From Vitreoscilla sp. (lineage in GTDB: Bacteria; Pseudomonadota; Gammaproteobacteria; Burkholderiales; Burkholderiaceae_C), in contig JADMKA010000193.1 in assembly GCA_018780145.1 (NCBI GenBank), forward strand, positions 1 to 50,524: a DNA stretch of 50,524 bases, written 5' to 3'. Positions 16,333-23,594 of this stretch are shown here, piece after piece. A program made the translations under genes and the position numbers. Position 1 is the stretch's first letter, and the number at the start of each line of letters is the position of its first letter. A model generated the notes under the pieces. The model was not told where the DNA came from and did no database searches. It worked only from the letters and a program-made list of their open reading frames with translations.

Positions 16333-16968
16333 ATGCGGTGGCTGGCGCGATGCGGGGTGGCGGGTGTCTGGGCGGGGGCGATGGCGGCCCATGCCGCCCC
16401 CGCCGAGCTGATCCAGCAGAACCTGCAGCGCTGCGCCAGCGATGCGGCCTGCCTGGCCACCGCCGAGGCGCAGGCCCTGCGCGAGGTGCCCGGCCTGGTG
16501 CGCCGGGATGGCGCGGCCCTGATCCTGCAGTTCGGCCTGCACCCCCCGGCCCGCTTCGACGACCAGCCCGGGTTGGCCCACACCTACCTGGGCCGCCTGG
16601 ACGGCGTGCTGCTGCACGTGGTACGGGCCGGCTCGCCCCATTCGCTGTGGCTGGTGGGCGAGACCGGTCAGCCGCCCTTGAAGGTGGAGGCCGTTCCGGT
16701 TCCTGCGCCGGGAAGCCGGCACTTCGTGGTGGTGGCGGGCAACAGCCTGGCGCTGTACCAGCGTTCGGGGCCGCGCTGGTCGCTGCAGTTCCGCTACGAC
16801 GCGCCGGCCGGGTTGGCCTGGCAGCTCAAGAGTTGGCGGCCGGACGCAGCCGCCTTGCGGCTCGACTGGCACTGCGCCGGCCAGGCCACCGGCGGTACGC
16901 TGCAATTGCGCGACGGGCCCTACGGCTGGGACCTGGTGCCCGAGCCGCCGGCGCGTTGCGCGCCTTGA
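16333..16968 (+). CDS. Secreted hypothetical protein
   Basis: A 211-aa exported protein with signal peptide (MRWLARCGVAGVWAGAMAAH, cleavage at AHA-AP). Two Cys near the mature N terminus (CASDAAC) and two near the C terminus (WHCAGQ, ARCAP) could form disulfides. The rest is beta-rich with no family I recognise. AGGAGGG precedes the ATG. It lies between the carboxypeptidase and the convergent gspC gene. Confidence 0.65.
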   Translation: MRWLARCGVAGVWAGAMAAHAAPAELIQQNLQRCASDAACLATAEAQALREVPGLVRRDGAALILQFGLHPPARFDDQPGLAHTYLGRLDGVLLHVVRAGSPHSLWLVGETGQPPLKVEAVPVPAPGSRHFVVVAGNSLALYQRSGPRWSLQFRYDAPAGLAWQLKSWRPDAAALRLDWHCAGQATGGTLQLRDGPYGWDLVPEPPARCAP

Positions 16969-16974
16969 ATTGGA

Positions 16975-17007
16975 GCACCCGGTGCCGGGGTACCGGCCCC
17001 ACCCGCC
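16975..17007. repeat. Intergenic hairpin repeat, copy 1
   Basis: A GCACCCGGTGCCGGGG-TA-CCGGCCCC-type unit containing the GCCGG-GGTA-CCGGC hairpin sits directly after a stop codon, between convergent genes. A near-identical unit is at 48398-48432. It could act as a bidirectional terminator or a REP-like repeat. Confidence 0.6.
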
Positions 17008-17061
17008 GAGCGGGTGCTCAGCCGGCTTGGGAGCGGCCCGGCGCTCGGCTGACCCGGCCGT

Positions 17062-17664
17062 TCAGTCTTCGTCTTCGTCGTCCGCCTGGTTGGGGCGGGG
17101 CACGGCCTGCGCGCCTTGCGACTGGTGCATGTTCTGGTTGGCCTGTTGCACACCCTGAGGCAGCATCGGCACCGGCCGCGGGATGGCGTTCAGCGTGGGG
17201 GGCCGGGCCCCTGCGGGGCTGGCCATGGCGGCTGGCTCGGGCAGGGTCAGCTCGGTGGTGGCCGGGCCGCCGCGCGGGCCGAGCTGCACCGAGCGCTGGT
17301 TCACCGCCAGCAGCACCGTGTCGCCTTCGATGACGCTGCCGGTGCGCCAGGCCTTGGCCGGCTGGTCGCCCACGGCGATCAGGGCGACGCCCTGAGGCGA
17401 CGCGCCTGCGCCACGTGGCGCCACCACGCCCAGCAACTGGAACCGGCCGCTTTCGTCGGCCAGATCGGCCTCGTCGTCGTCTGCCGCCGCCACGGCGGTG
17501 GCGCCCAGCAGGCGCTTCAGCTCGCCGCCGAGCGCCAGGCTGCGCGCCGGCAGTTGCGCCTGCGCCGGCACGCCAGTGCGTGGTGCGAACACCTTCATGC
17601 CCCAGAACACGGCACTGCCGAGCACCAGAGCCCAGACCGCAAAGGTTAACAATCGCGAAGCCAT
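17062..17664 (-). CDS. gspC: Type II secretion system protein GspC
   Basis: A 200-aa inner-membrane clamp that links the secretin GspD to the inner platform. One transmembrane segment (LLTFAVWALVLGSAVFWGM) is followed by the periplasmic HR domain (about residues 60-130, RFQLLGVVAP, VALIAVGDQPAKAW, GDTVLLAVNQRSVQLG). The usual C-terminal PDZ or coiled coil is absent; instead there is a Pro/Gln/Asn-rich tail ending in DDEDED. A GTG at 17697 could add 11 residues; neither start has a good ribosome site. It is divergent from gspG with a 59-bp shared promoter gap. Confidence 0.88.
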   Translation of the reverse strand: MASRLLTFAVWALVLGSAVFWGMKVFAPRTGVPAQAQLPARSLALGGELKRLLGATAVAAADDDEADLADESGRFQLLGVVAPRGAGASPQGVALIAVGDQPAKAWRTGSVIEGDTVLLAVNQRSVQLGPRGGPATTELTLPEPAAMASPAGARPPTLNAIPRPVPMLPQGVQQANQNMHQSQGAQAVPRPNQADDEDED

Positions 17665-17723
17665 GCGACGATTATGATTCAAGCCACTTTCCGCCACGCA
17701 GCGGTTGACGCTGCTTTACCGCC

Positions 17724-18173
17724 ATGACCCTTGCCCGCCGCCTCATCGCCTCTTCGCGCCGCAGTGCCCAAGCTGGCTTCACGTTGATCGAGATCATGGT
17801 CGTGGTGGTCATCATCGGCGTGCTGGCCGCCCTCATCGTGCCCGGTGTGCTGGACCGCGCCGACGACGCCCGCGTCACCGCCGCGCGGGCCGACGTGGGC
17901 AATGTCATGCAGGCGCTCAAGCTCTACAAGCTCGACAACCAGCGCTACCCCACCGGCGAACAGGGGCTGGACGCACTGGTGCGCAAACCCACCGTGGGCC
18001 AGATCCCGCCGAACTGGCGCGTCTATGTCGAAAAGTTGCCCAACGATCCCTGGGGCCACCCCTACCAGTACGCCAACCCGGGCGTGAAGGGCGAGATCGA
18101 CGTCTTCAGCCTGGGCGCCGACGGCCAGCCTGGCGGCGAGGGCAAGGACGCCGATATTGGCTCCTGGCAGTAA
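17724..18173 (+). CDS. gspG: Type II secretion major pseudopilin GspG
   Basis: A 149-aa major pseudopilin, first gene of the gspG-F operon. The prepilin peptidase site is QAG^FTLIEIMVVVVIIGVLAA with the conserved Glu5. The globular domain has the GspG-typical YKLDNQRYPTGEQGLDALV and DPWGHPYQY. The C-terminal calcium-binding loop region (FSLGADGQPGGEGKDADIG) is intact. It forms the pseudopilus that pushes substrates through the secretin. Confidence 0.96.
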   Translation: MTLARRLIASSRRSAQAGFTLIEIMVVVVIIGVLAALIVPGVLDRADDARVTAARADVGNVMQALKLYKLDNQRYPTGEQGLDALVRKPTVGQIPPNWRVYVEKLPNDPWGHPYQYANPGVKGEIDVFSLGADGQPGGEGKDADIGSWQ

Positions 18174-18618
18174 GTCCTTCAAACACTCCCGCGGCTTCAC
18201 GCTGCTGGAGCTGATGCTGGTGGTCGCCCTGATCGCCGTGGCCGTCGGCATGGCGACGCTGGCGTTGCGCGATGCCAATGCCAGCAAGCTCGAGGAAGAA
18301 GGGGCCCGGCTCGCTGCGCTCTTCGAGGGCGCCCGTGCGCGGGCCCGGGCCGAGGGCACCGAGGTGCTGTGGCAGCCCGGGCGCGAGGACGGCGCCGGCT
18401 TCCGCTTCCTCGGCCTGGCCGCCGACAGTGGCCTGCCGACCCACTGGCTCGACGAGCGCACCCGCGCCGAGGTCATCGGCGCACCCTTGCTGCGCCTGGG
18501 GCCCGAGCCGGTGATCGGCGCACAGCGCGTGGCCCTGCGCATCGAGGACCGCCAGCTGGTGCTGGCCACCGACGGCATGGGGCCTTTCGTGGTCATCCTG
18601 CCGACCGAGGTGCCATGA
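18157..18618 (+). CDS. gspH: Type II secretion minor pseudopilin GspH
   Basis: A 153-aa minor pseudopilin. The cleavage site SRG^FTLLELMLVVALIAVAV with Glu5 is followed by a beta-rich domain ending DGMGPFVVILPTEVP. The only available start ahead of the prepilin site is TTG at 18157, which overlaps gspG by 17 nt; the weak codon plus overlap suggests translational coupling. Its neighbours are gspG and gspI. Confidence 0.9.
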   Translation: MAPGSKSFKHSRGFTLLELMLVVALIAVAVGMATLALRDANASKLEEEGARLAALFEGARARARAEGTEVLWQPGREDGAGFRFLGLAADSGLPTHWLDERTRAEVIGAPLLRLGPEPVIGAQRVALRIEDRQLVLATDGMGPFVVILPTEVP

Positions 18619-18986
18619 ACAGTGGTCGGCATCAGGCACGCGGCTTCACGCTGGTCGAGGTGCTGGTGGCCGTGGCCATCGTCGCCATCGCGCTGGCGGC
18701 CGGCAGCCGCGCTGCCGGCACCCTGATCGACAACGCGCAGCGCCTGTCGGACGTGACTGTCGCGCAGTGGTGTGCCGACAACCGGCTGGTCAACATGAAA
18801 CTGGCCAAGCAGTTCCCGGATGTCGGCGAGAGCAGCTTCGAATGCCAGCAGGGCGGCCAGACCTACACCGTGAAGATGCTGGTGCGGCCGTCGTTCAACC
18901 CCAATTTCCGTGTCGTCGACACCGGCGTGGCCGATGCCCGCGGCACGCCGCTGGTGCGGCTGTCGGTGATCCTGCCGCGCTACTGA
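18615..18986 (+). CDS. gspI: Type II secretion minor pseudopilin GspI
   Basis: A 123-aa minor pseudopilin of the tip complex. The prepilin site ARG^FTLVEVLVAVAIVAIAL has Glu5. The C-terminal domain matches the GspI pattern (WCADNRLVNMKL, CQQGGQTYTVKMLV). It starts at ATG 18615, overlapping gspH by 4 nt (ATGA); the longer open frame upstream is not coding. Confidence 0.93.
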   Translation: MNSGRHQARGFTLVEVLVAVAIVAIALAAGSRAAGTLIDNAQRLSDVTVAQWCADNRLVNMKLAKQFPDVGESSFECQQGGQTYTVKMLVRPSFNPNFRVVDTGVADARGTPLVRLSVILPRY

Positions 18987-18988
18987 AC

Positions 18989-19663
18989 ATGAGTGCCCGC
19001 CGCATCCCCCCCCGGCTGACACGCAAGGTGCGCGGCTTCACGCTGATCGAAGTGCTGGTCGCGATGTTCATCATGGCCATCATGGCCACGATGGCCTGGC
19101 AGGGCGTGGATGGCCTCGTGCGTGCCCGAGACGGTGCCCAGCGCAGCGGCGAGGTGGCCCTGCGCCTGTCCACGGTGCTGGCCCAGTGGGAACAGGATCT
19201 GGCGCAGATCCAGCAGAGCTCGGCGGCGCCGGGCCTGAAGTTCGACGGTGCCTCGCTGCGCATGACCCGGCGCTCGCCGGGCGGCATCCAGCTCGTCGTG
19301 TGGACCTTGCAGGGCACGACCTGGTACCGCTGGGCCGCCCCGCCGGTGACCCGCATCCAGGACCTGCAGGACTGGTGGATCCGCAGCCAGCAGTGGGCGG
19401 CCATCCAGGGCGATGCGCTGAAGATGCTCGAGGATGTCGGCAGCCAGCAGGTCTACTTCTACCGCGGCAACTCCTGGAGCAATGCGCAATCCACCGGCGA
19501 CTACGAGGCACCGCCGGTGCAGCCGCCCCCGCAGGGCGCCTCCGGGCCGGCGTCGGCCCCGGTAGGCGGCGAGCAGGAGGCCCTGCCCACCGGTGTGCGC
19601 CTGGTGCTGGCGCTGCCCAGCGGGCCGGTGACCCGCGACCTGATGGTGAGGCCGTCGCTGTGA
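18989..19663 (+). CDS. gspJ: Type II secretion minor pseudopilin GspJ
   Basis: A 224-aa minor pseudopilin. The N terminus has the site VRG^FTLIEVLVAMFIMAIMA with Glu5. Conserved GspJ marks include WQGVDGLVRARDG, WEQDLAQIQ and TWYRWAAPP. A Pro/Gly-rich insertion near residues 175-200 (VQPPPQGASGPASAPVGG) lies before the last strand. The start at 18989 is 2 bp after gspI, and gspK begins inside its stop (GTGA). Confidence 0.93.
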   Translation: MSARRIPPRLTRKVRGFTLIEVLVAMFIMAIMATMAWQGVDGLVRARDGAQRSGEVALRLSTVLAQWEQDLAQIQQSSAAPGLKFDGASLRMTRRSPGGIQLVVWTLQGTTWYRWAAPPVTRIQDLQDWWIRSQQWAAIQGDALKMLEDVGSQQVYFYRGNSWSNAQSTGDYEAPPVQPPPQGASGPASAPVGGEQEALPTGVRLVLALPSGPVTRDLMVRPSL

Positions 19664-20622
19664 CCCGCCGGCCCGCTGCCCAGAAGGGTGCCGCACTCCT
19701 GCTGGCCATGCTGATCGTGACCATCGTCGCCACGCTGGCGGCCGGCATGGTCTGGCAGCAGTGGCGCGGCATCGAGGTCGAGATCGCCGAGCGGGCGCGC
19801 GCCCAGGCCGCCTGGTTGATCGAGGGCGCCACCGACTGGGCCCGGCTGATCCTGCGCACCGACGCACAGGACCGCGAGCGCCCGAACGTGGACACCCTGA
19901 ACGAGCCATGGAACACGCCGCTGAAGGAGGTCAAGCTGTCCGACTTCCTCGCCGCCGACAAGAACAACACGGTGGACACCGGTCTGGAGGCCTTCCTGTC
20001 GGGCCAGATCACCGACGCGCAATCGCGCTACAACCTGCGCAACCTGCTGCGCGACGACGATGCCGACGCCGCCAAGGACCTGGCCATTCTCCGGCGCCTG
20101 TGCGAATCCCTCGGCCTGCCGGCCGACACCGCCACGCGCATTGCCGACGGCATGAAGGGCGCCGACCTGGCCGAGGACCAGCTCGACGACGAGGAGGACG
20201 TGGCCCCCGGCGCGCCGCTGCCCCCGCAGCGGGTGCAGCAACTGACCTGGTTCGGGCTGGACGCCGACGCGGTGCGCCGCCTCTCGCCCTACGTGATCAT
20301 CCTGCCGGGGGAGACGCCGCTCAATGTGCTGACCGCGCCGCCCGAGGTGCTGAGCGCGGTGATGGAGGGCCTGGACCGCGGCACCGCCGAGCGCTTTGCG
20401 CAGAAGCGACTGTCGCTGGACGTCAAGGTGTTGCCGGACGTGAAACCGCTGTTGCCGGAGAGGGTGGAGCTGGACGAGAAGCGCGTGTCGGTGAACTCGA
20501 ACTACTTCGAGATCCTCGGCGAACTTCGCTACGAGAACTTCCTGCTGCGCGAGTTGTCGCTGGTGCAACGGCGCGGGCTGGAGGTGGTGCTGATGCGCCG
20601 CGAAAGGCTCCCCCATGAATGA
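19660..20622 (+). CDS. gspK: Type II secretion minor pseudopilin GspK
   Basis: A 320-aa large minor pseudopilin that caps the pseudopilus. The processing site is QKG^AALLLAMLIVTIVATLAA; Glu5 is replaced by Leu, as is normal for GspK. The globular region contains the alpha domain (YNLRNLLRDDDADAAKDL) and ends in EVVLMRRERLPHE. Start GTG 19660 overlaps gspJ by 4 nt. Confidence 0.94.
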   Translation: MTRRPAAQKGAALLLAMLIVTIVATLAAGMVWQQWRGIEVEIAERARAQAAWLIEGATDWARLILRTDAQDRERPNVDTLNEPWNTPLKEVKLSDFLAADKNNTVDTGLEAFLSGQITDAQSRYNLRNLLRDDDADAAKDLAILRRLCESLGLPADTATRIADGMKGADLAEDQLDDEEDVAPGAPLPPQRVQQLTWFGLDADAVRRLSPYVIILPGETPLNVLTAPPEVLSAVMEGLDRGTAERFAQKRLSLDVKVLPDVKPLLPERVELDEKRVSVNSNYFEILGELRYENFLLRELSLVQRRGLEVVLMRRERLPHE

Positions 20623-20707
20623 CAATCGCTGGCCCGAGGCCCCCTGCGCGAGCCACGCCACAATAGCAAGCGCCGTTCGCGGCCCCCTTGCCTGACACAC
20701 GCCACCC

Positions 20708-22192
20708 ATGTCCACCCTGATCGTTGCCCTGCCTGCGCAACCCCGGCTCTCGTCCCAGGGCGCCGATGCCGGTGCCATGCCGGCATCGCCGGAGTTCGAC
20801 TATGTGTACAGCGCCGATGGCGGTGCGCGGCCGCAACCAGGCCGCGCCGTGCCGGCGCTGCTGCCGAAGGCCCAGGTGGTCATCGCCGTGGTCCCGCCGA
20901 GCGACATCGGCTGGCACCGTGTCACGCTGCCCAAGGCGCCGGCTGCCAAGCTGCGCCAGGCCCTGGCCAGCGTGATGGAAGAGGTGCTGCTGGAAGACGA
21001 GGCCGATGTCCACCTGGCGGTGCCGCCCGCCCTGAAACCCGGCGAGCCCGCCTGGGTCGCGGCCTTGAACAAGCCCTGGCTGAAGGCCCAGCTCGACGCG
21101 CTGGAGGCCGACGGCCTCACGGTGGACCGCGTGGTTCCCGCCTGGGCGCCCGACGATGCCCCCTCGGGCCACTTCTTCCCTGGTGAAGGCGACGCCGGCC
21201 CGCAATTGGCCTGGCGCGATGCCGCCGGCCCCTTGTGCCTGCCGGCGGCCAGCGACGCCTCGCGCACCCTGCTGGCCCGCCTGGGCGCCGACATCCCGGT
21301 GCGCTGGACGGCCCAGCCCGAATGCGGCGCCGAGGCCGAGCGGCTGGCCGGTGGTTCGGTGGCGGCGCTGTCCGCCGCGGAGTTCCTGCAGGCCGCCGCG
21401 CGCAGCGAGTGGAACCTGCGCCAGTTCGATCTCACGCCGCAGCGGCGCGGCAGCCGTGCCGCCAAGGAGCTGCTGCAGCAGGTCTGGCAGGCGCCGCAGT
21501 GGCGCCCGGCGCGCTACGGCGTGGCCGCACTGCTGGTGCTGAACCTGGTCGGTGCGAATGTCTGGGCCTGGCAGCAGCGGCAGGCCTTGGGCCGCCAGAA
21601 GGCCGCGATGACCGCGCTGCTGCAGACCACCTTTCCGCAGGTGCGGGCCGTGATCGACGCCCCCGCCCAGATGCAGAAGGAGATCGACCTGCTGCGCGCG
21701 GCCGCCGGCAAGCCCGGCGAGGCCGACCTCGAACCGCTGATGGCCGCCGCCGACGCCGCCTGGCCGCCATCGCGCGCGCCGGCCGACGGCCTGAAGTACG
21801 AGCCCGGCCGGCTGATCGTCAGCAGCGCCGGCTGGAGCCCGCAGGAAGTGGAGGCCTTCCGCAGCCGCCTGCGCCCGCTGGGCTACGACGCCGAGTCGGT
21901 GCCCGGCCGCCTGACGCTGATGCGCGCCAAGCTGCCCGCCGGCAGCATGGACCCACCCGCCGCACCGGCCCGCCCGGGCCCGCCGACCGGCATGCCGCCG
22001 GGTGCGCCCCCGCCCGGGGCCGGCCCGGCACCGGCGCCCGGTGGCCGCCCGCCCATGCCCGTGCAGCCACTGGGCATGACCCCCGGCGCCTCGCCGCAGC
22101 AGATGCCTCAGCGCGAGCCCGCCGCCCAGCCGGAAAACGCCCCCGGCACCGCCCCGCCGCCTGCCGGCCCGGTCCCCATCCAGCAACAGTAA
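20708..22192 (+). CDS. gspL: Type II secretion assembly platform protein GspL
   Basis: A 494-aa bitopic inner-membrane protein that recruits the ATPase GspE. The cytoplasmic actin-like domain covers about residues 1-255, the transmembrane segment is about 268-286 (VAALLVLNLVGANVWAW) and the periplasmic ferredoxin-like domain reaches about residue 405. The last 85 or so residues are an unusual Pro/Gly/Ala/Gln-rich tail not found in typical GspL proteins of about 400 aa. An 85-bp gap after gspK could hold an internal promoter. Confidence 0.92.
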   Translation: MSTLIVALPAQPRLSSQGADAGAMPASPEFDYVYSADGGARPQPGRAVPALLPKAQVVIAVVPPSDIGWHRVTLPKAPAAKLRQALASVMEEVLLEDEADVHLAVPPALKPGEPAWVAALNKPWLKAQLDALEADGLTVDRVVPAWAPDDAPSGHFFPGEGDAGPQLAWRDAAGPLCLPAASDASRTLLARLGADIPVRWTAQPECGAEAERLAGGSVAALSAAEFLQAAARSEWNLRQFDLTPQRRGSRAAKELLQQVWQAPQWRPARYGVAALLVLNLVGANVWAWQQRQALGRQKAAMTALLQTTFPQVRAVIDAPAQMQKEIDLLRAAAGKPGEADLEPLMAAADAAWPPSRAPADGLKYEPGRLIVSSAGWSPQEVEAFRSRLRPLGYDAESVPGRLTLMRAKLPAGSMDPPAAPARPGPPTGMPPGAPPPGAGPAPAPGGRPPMPVQPLGMTPGASPQQMPQREPAAQPENAPGTAPPPAGPVPIQQQ

Positions 22193-22201
22193 GCGCCAAC
22201 A

Positions 22202-22687
22202 GTGAGCACCATGAACAGCCTGGAACTCGAACGCCGTTGGGCACGCCTGCAACCCCGCGAGCGCCAGCTCGTGGGGCTGGCCGGTGGCGCCGTGGCGGTG
22301 CTGCTGCTGTGGTTCGTGGCGCTGCGGCCGGCCTGGCAGACCTGGCAGCAGGTGCCAGCCCAGGCCCGCGCGCTGGAGGCCGACTGGATGCAGATGCAAC
22401 GCCTGGCCACCGAGGCGCGCGATCTGAAGACGCAACCGCCGGTGAACGCCACCCAGGCCGCACAGGCCCTGAAGTCGGCCACCGACCGCCTGGGCGCGCA
22501 CGGCAAGCTGAACCAGATCGGCGACCGGGCCACGCTGAACGTCAACGGCGCCTCGCCCGAGCAACTGCGCACCTGGCTGGCCGAGGTCCGCAGCGGCGCG
22601 CGGGCCCGGCCGATCGAACTCCAGGTCAACCGTGCCGAAGGCGGCCTGAGCGGCCAGATCGTGGTCAGCCTGGCCAGCGCGTCATGA
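22202..22687 (+). CDS. gspM: Type II secretion assembly platform protein GspM
   Basis: A 161-aa inner-membrane partner of GspL. One transmembrane helix (LVGLAGGAVAVLLLWFVAL, about residues 21-39) is followed by a periplasmic coiled-coil start (WQQVPAQARALEADWMQMQR) and a ferredoxin-like domain (LNVNGASPEQLRTWL, IELQVNRAEGGLSGQIVVSL). GTG 22202 is given as start; ATG 22211 (MNSLELE) is an equal alternative. It overlaps gspN by ATGA. Confidence 0.9.
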   Translation: MSTMNSLELERRWARLQPRERQLVGLAGGAVAVLLLWFVALRPAWQTWQQVPAQARALEADWMQMQRLATEARDLKTQPPVNATQAAQALKSATDRLGAHGKLNQIGDRATLNVNGASPEQLRTWLAEVRSGARARPIELQVNRAEGGLSGQIVVSLASAS

Positions 22688-23592
22688 GCAAATCCGCATC
22701 GGCACCCACCGGCTGGAGCCTGTCGACCTTCGACGACAGCGTGCTGGCCGTCATGCGCAAGGGCCGCGCCCCGCGCGGCCGCCCGGCCGCGTTGGCGGGC
22801 ACGCCACGCGTGCTGCGCTGGGGGGTGGCCGGTGCGGCGCTGGGCGGCGTGTTCGCCGTCGTCGCCTTCGCCCCCGCCTCTTGGCTGGCAGGCGCGGTGG
22901 CCGACGCGACCGCCGGGCGGCTGATCCTCGCCGAGGCCGAAGGCAGCCTGTGGCAAGGCAGCGCGCTGCCGGTGCTGACCGGTGGCCCCGGCAGCAAGGA
23001 CGCCGCACTGCTGCCCTCGCGACTGGACTGGTCGGTCGCGCCGTTCTGGGGCGGGCTGCGGCTGAAGCTGGCGCAGGGTTGCTGCATCGAGCCCGGGCTC
23101 GAACTGGAGATCCGCCCCGGCTGGAACCGGCTGGCGGTGACAGTCAAGCCCGGCGCTGGCGGCGTGGGCCACTGGCCGGCCGCCTGGCTGGAGGGCCTGG
23201 GCGCACCGTGGAACACTTTGCGGCCCGGCGGCCAGCTCCGGATGGCCAGCCAGGGTCTGACCCTTCTGCAACAGGGCGGCAGCTGGCAGGTCAGCGGCCG
23301 CGCCGACCTGGATTGGCTGCAGGCCTCCTCTCGCCTGTCCACGCTGGAGGCGCTGGGCAGCTACCGCATCGGCGTTGCCGGCTCGCCTGGGGCCGAGGGC
23401 GGCCCCCCGGCGATCACGCTGCGCACGCTGGACGGCGCGCTGCAACTCAACGGCAACGGCCAGTGGACACCCAAGGGCCTGAAGTTCACCGGCGACGCCC
23501 GCGCAGCGCCGGGCTTCGAGCCGGCCTTGAACAACTTGCTGAACATCATCGGGCGGCGCAACGGCGCGTCGTCCGTCATTTCGATCGGGTGA
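22684..23592 (+). CDS. gspN: Type II secretion protein GspN
   Basis: A 302-aa inner-membrane anchored accessory protein. The transmembrane segment VAGAALGGVFAVVAFAPASW (about residues 43-62) precedes a periplasmic beta-rich domain with LILAEAEGSLWQGSALPVL, the opening signature of GspN, and the closing FEPALNNLLNIIGRR. GspN is optional in many systems; its role in the platform is unclear. The start at 22684 is fixed by ATGA overlap with gspM, and gspD follows after 2 bp. Confidence 0.9.
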   Translation: MSKSASAPTGWSLSTFDDSVLAVMRKGRAPRGRPAALAGTPRVLRWGVAGAALGGVFAVVAFAPASWLAGAVADATAGRLILAEAEGSLWQGSALPVLTGGPGSKDAALLPSRLDWSVAPFWGGLRLKLAQGCCIEPGLELEIRPGWNRLAVTVKPGAGGVGHWPAAWLEGLGAPWNTLRPGGQLRMASQGLTLLQQGGSWQVSGRADLDWLQASSRLSTLEALGSYRIGVAGSPGAEGGPPAITLRTLDGALQLNGNGQWTPKGLKFTGDARAAPGFEPALNNLLNIIGRRNGASSVISIG

Positions 23593-23594
23593 TC

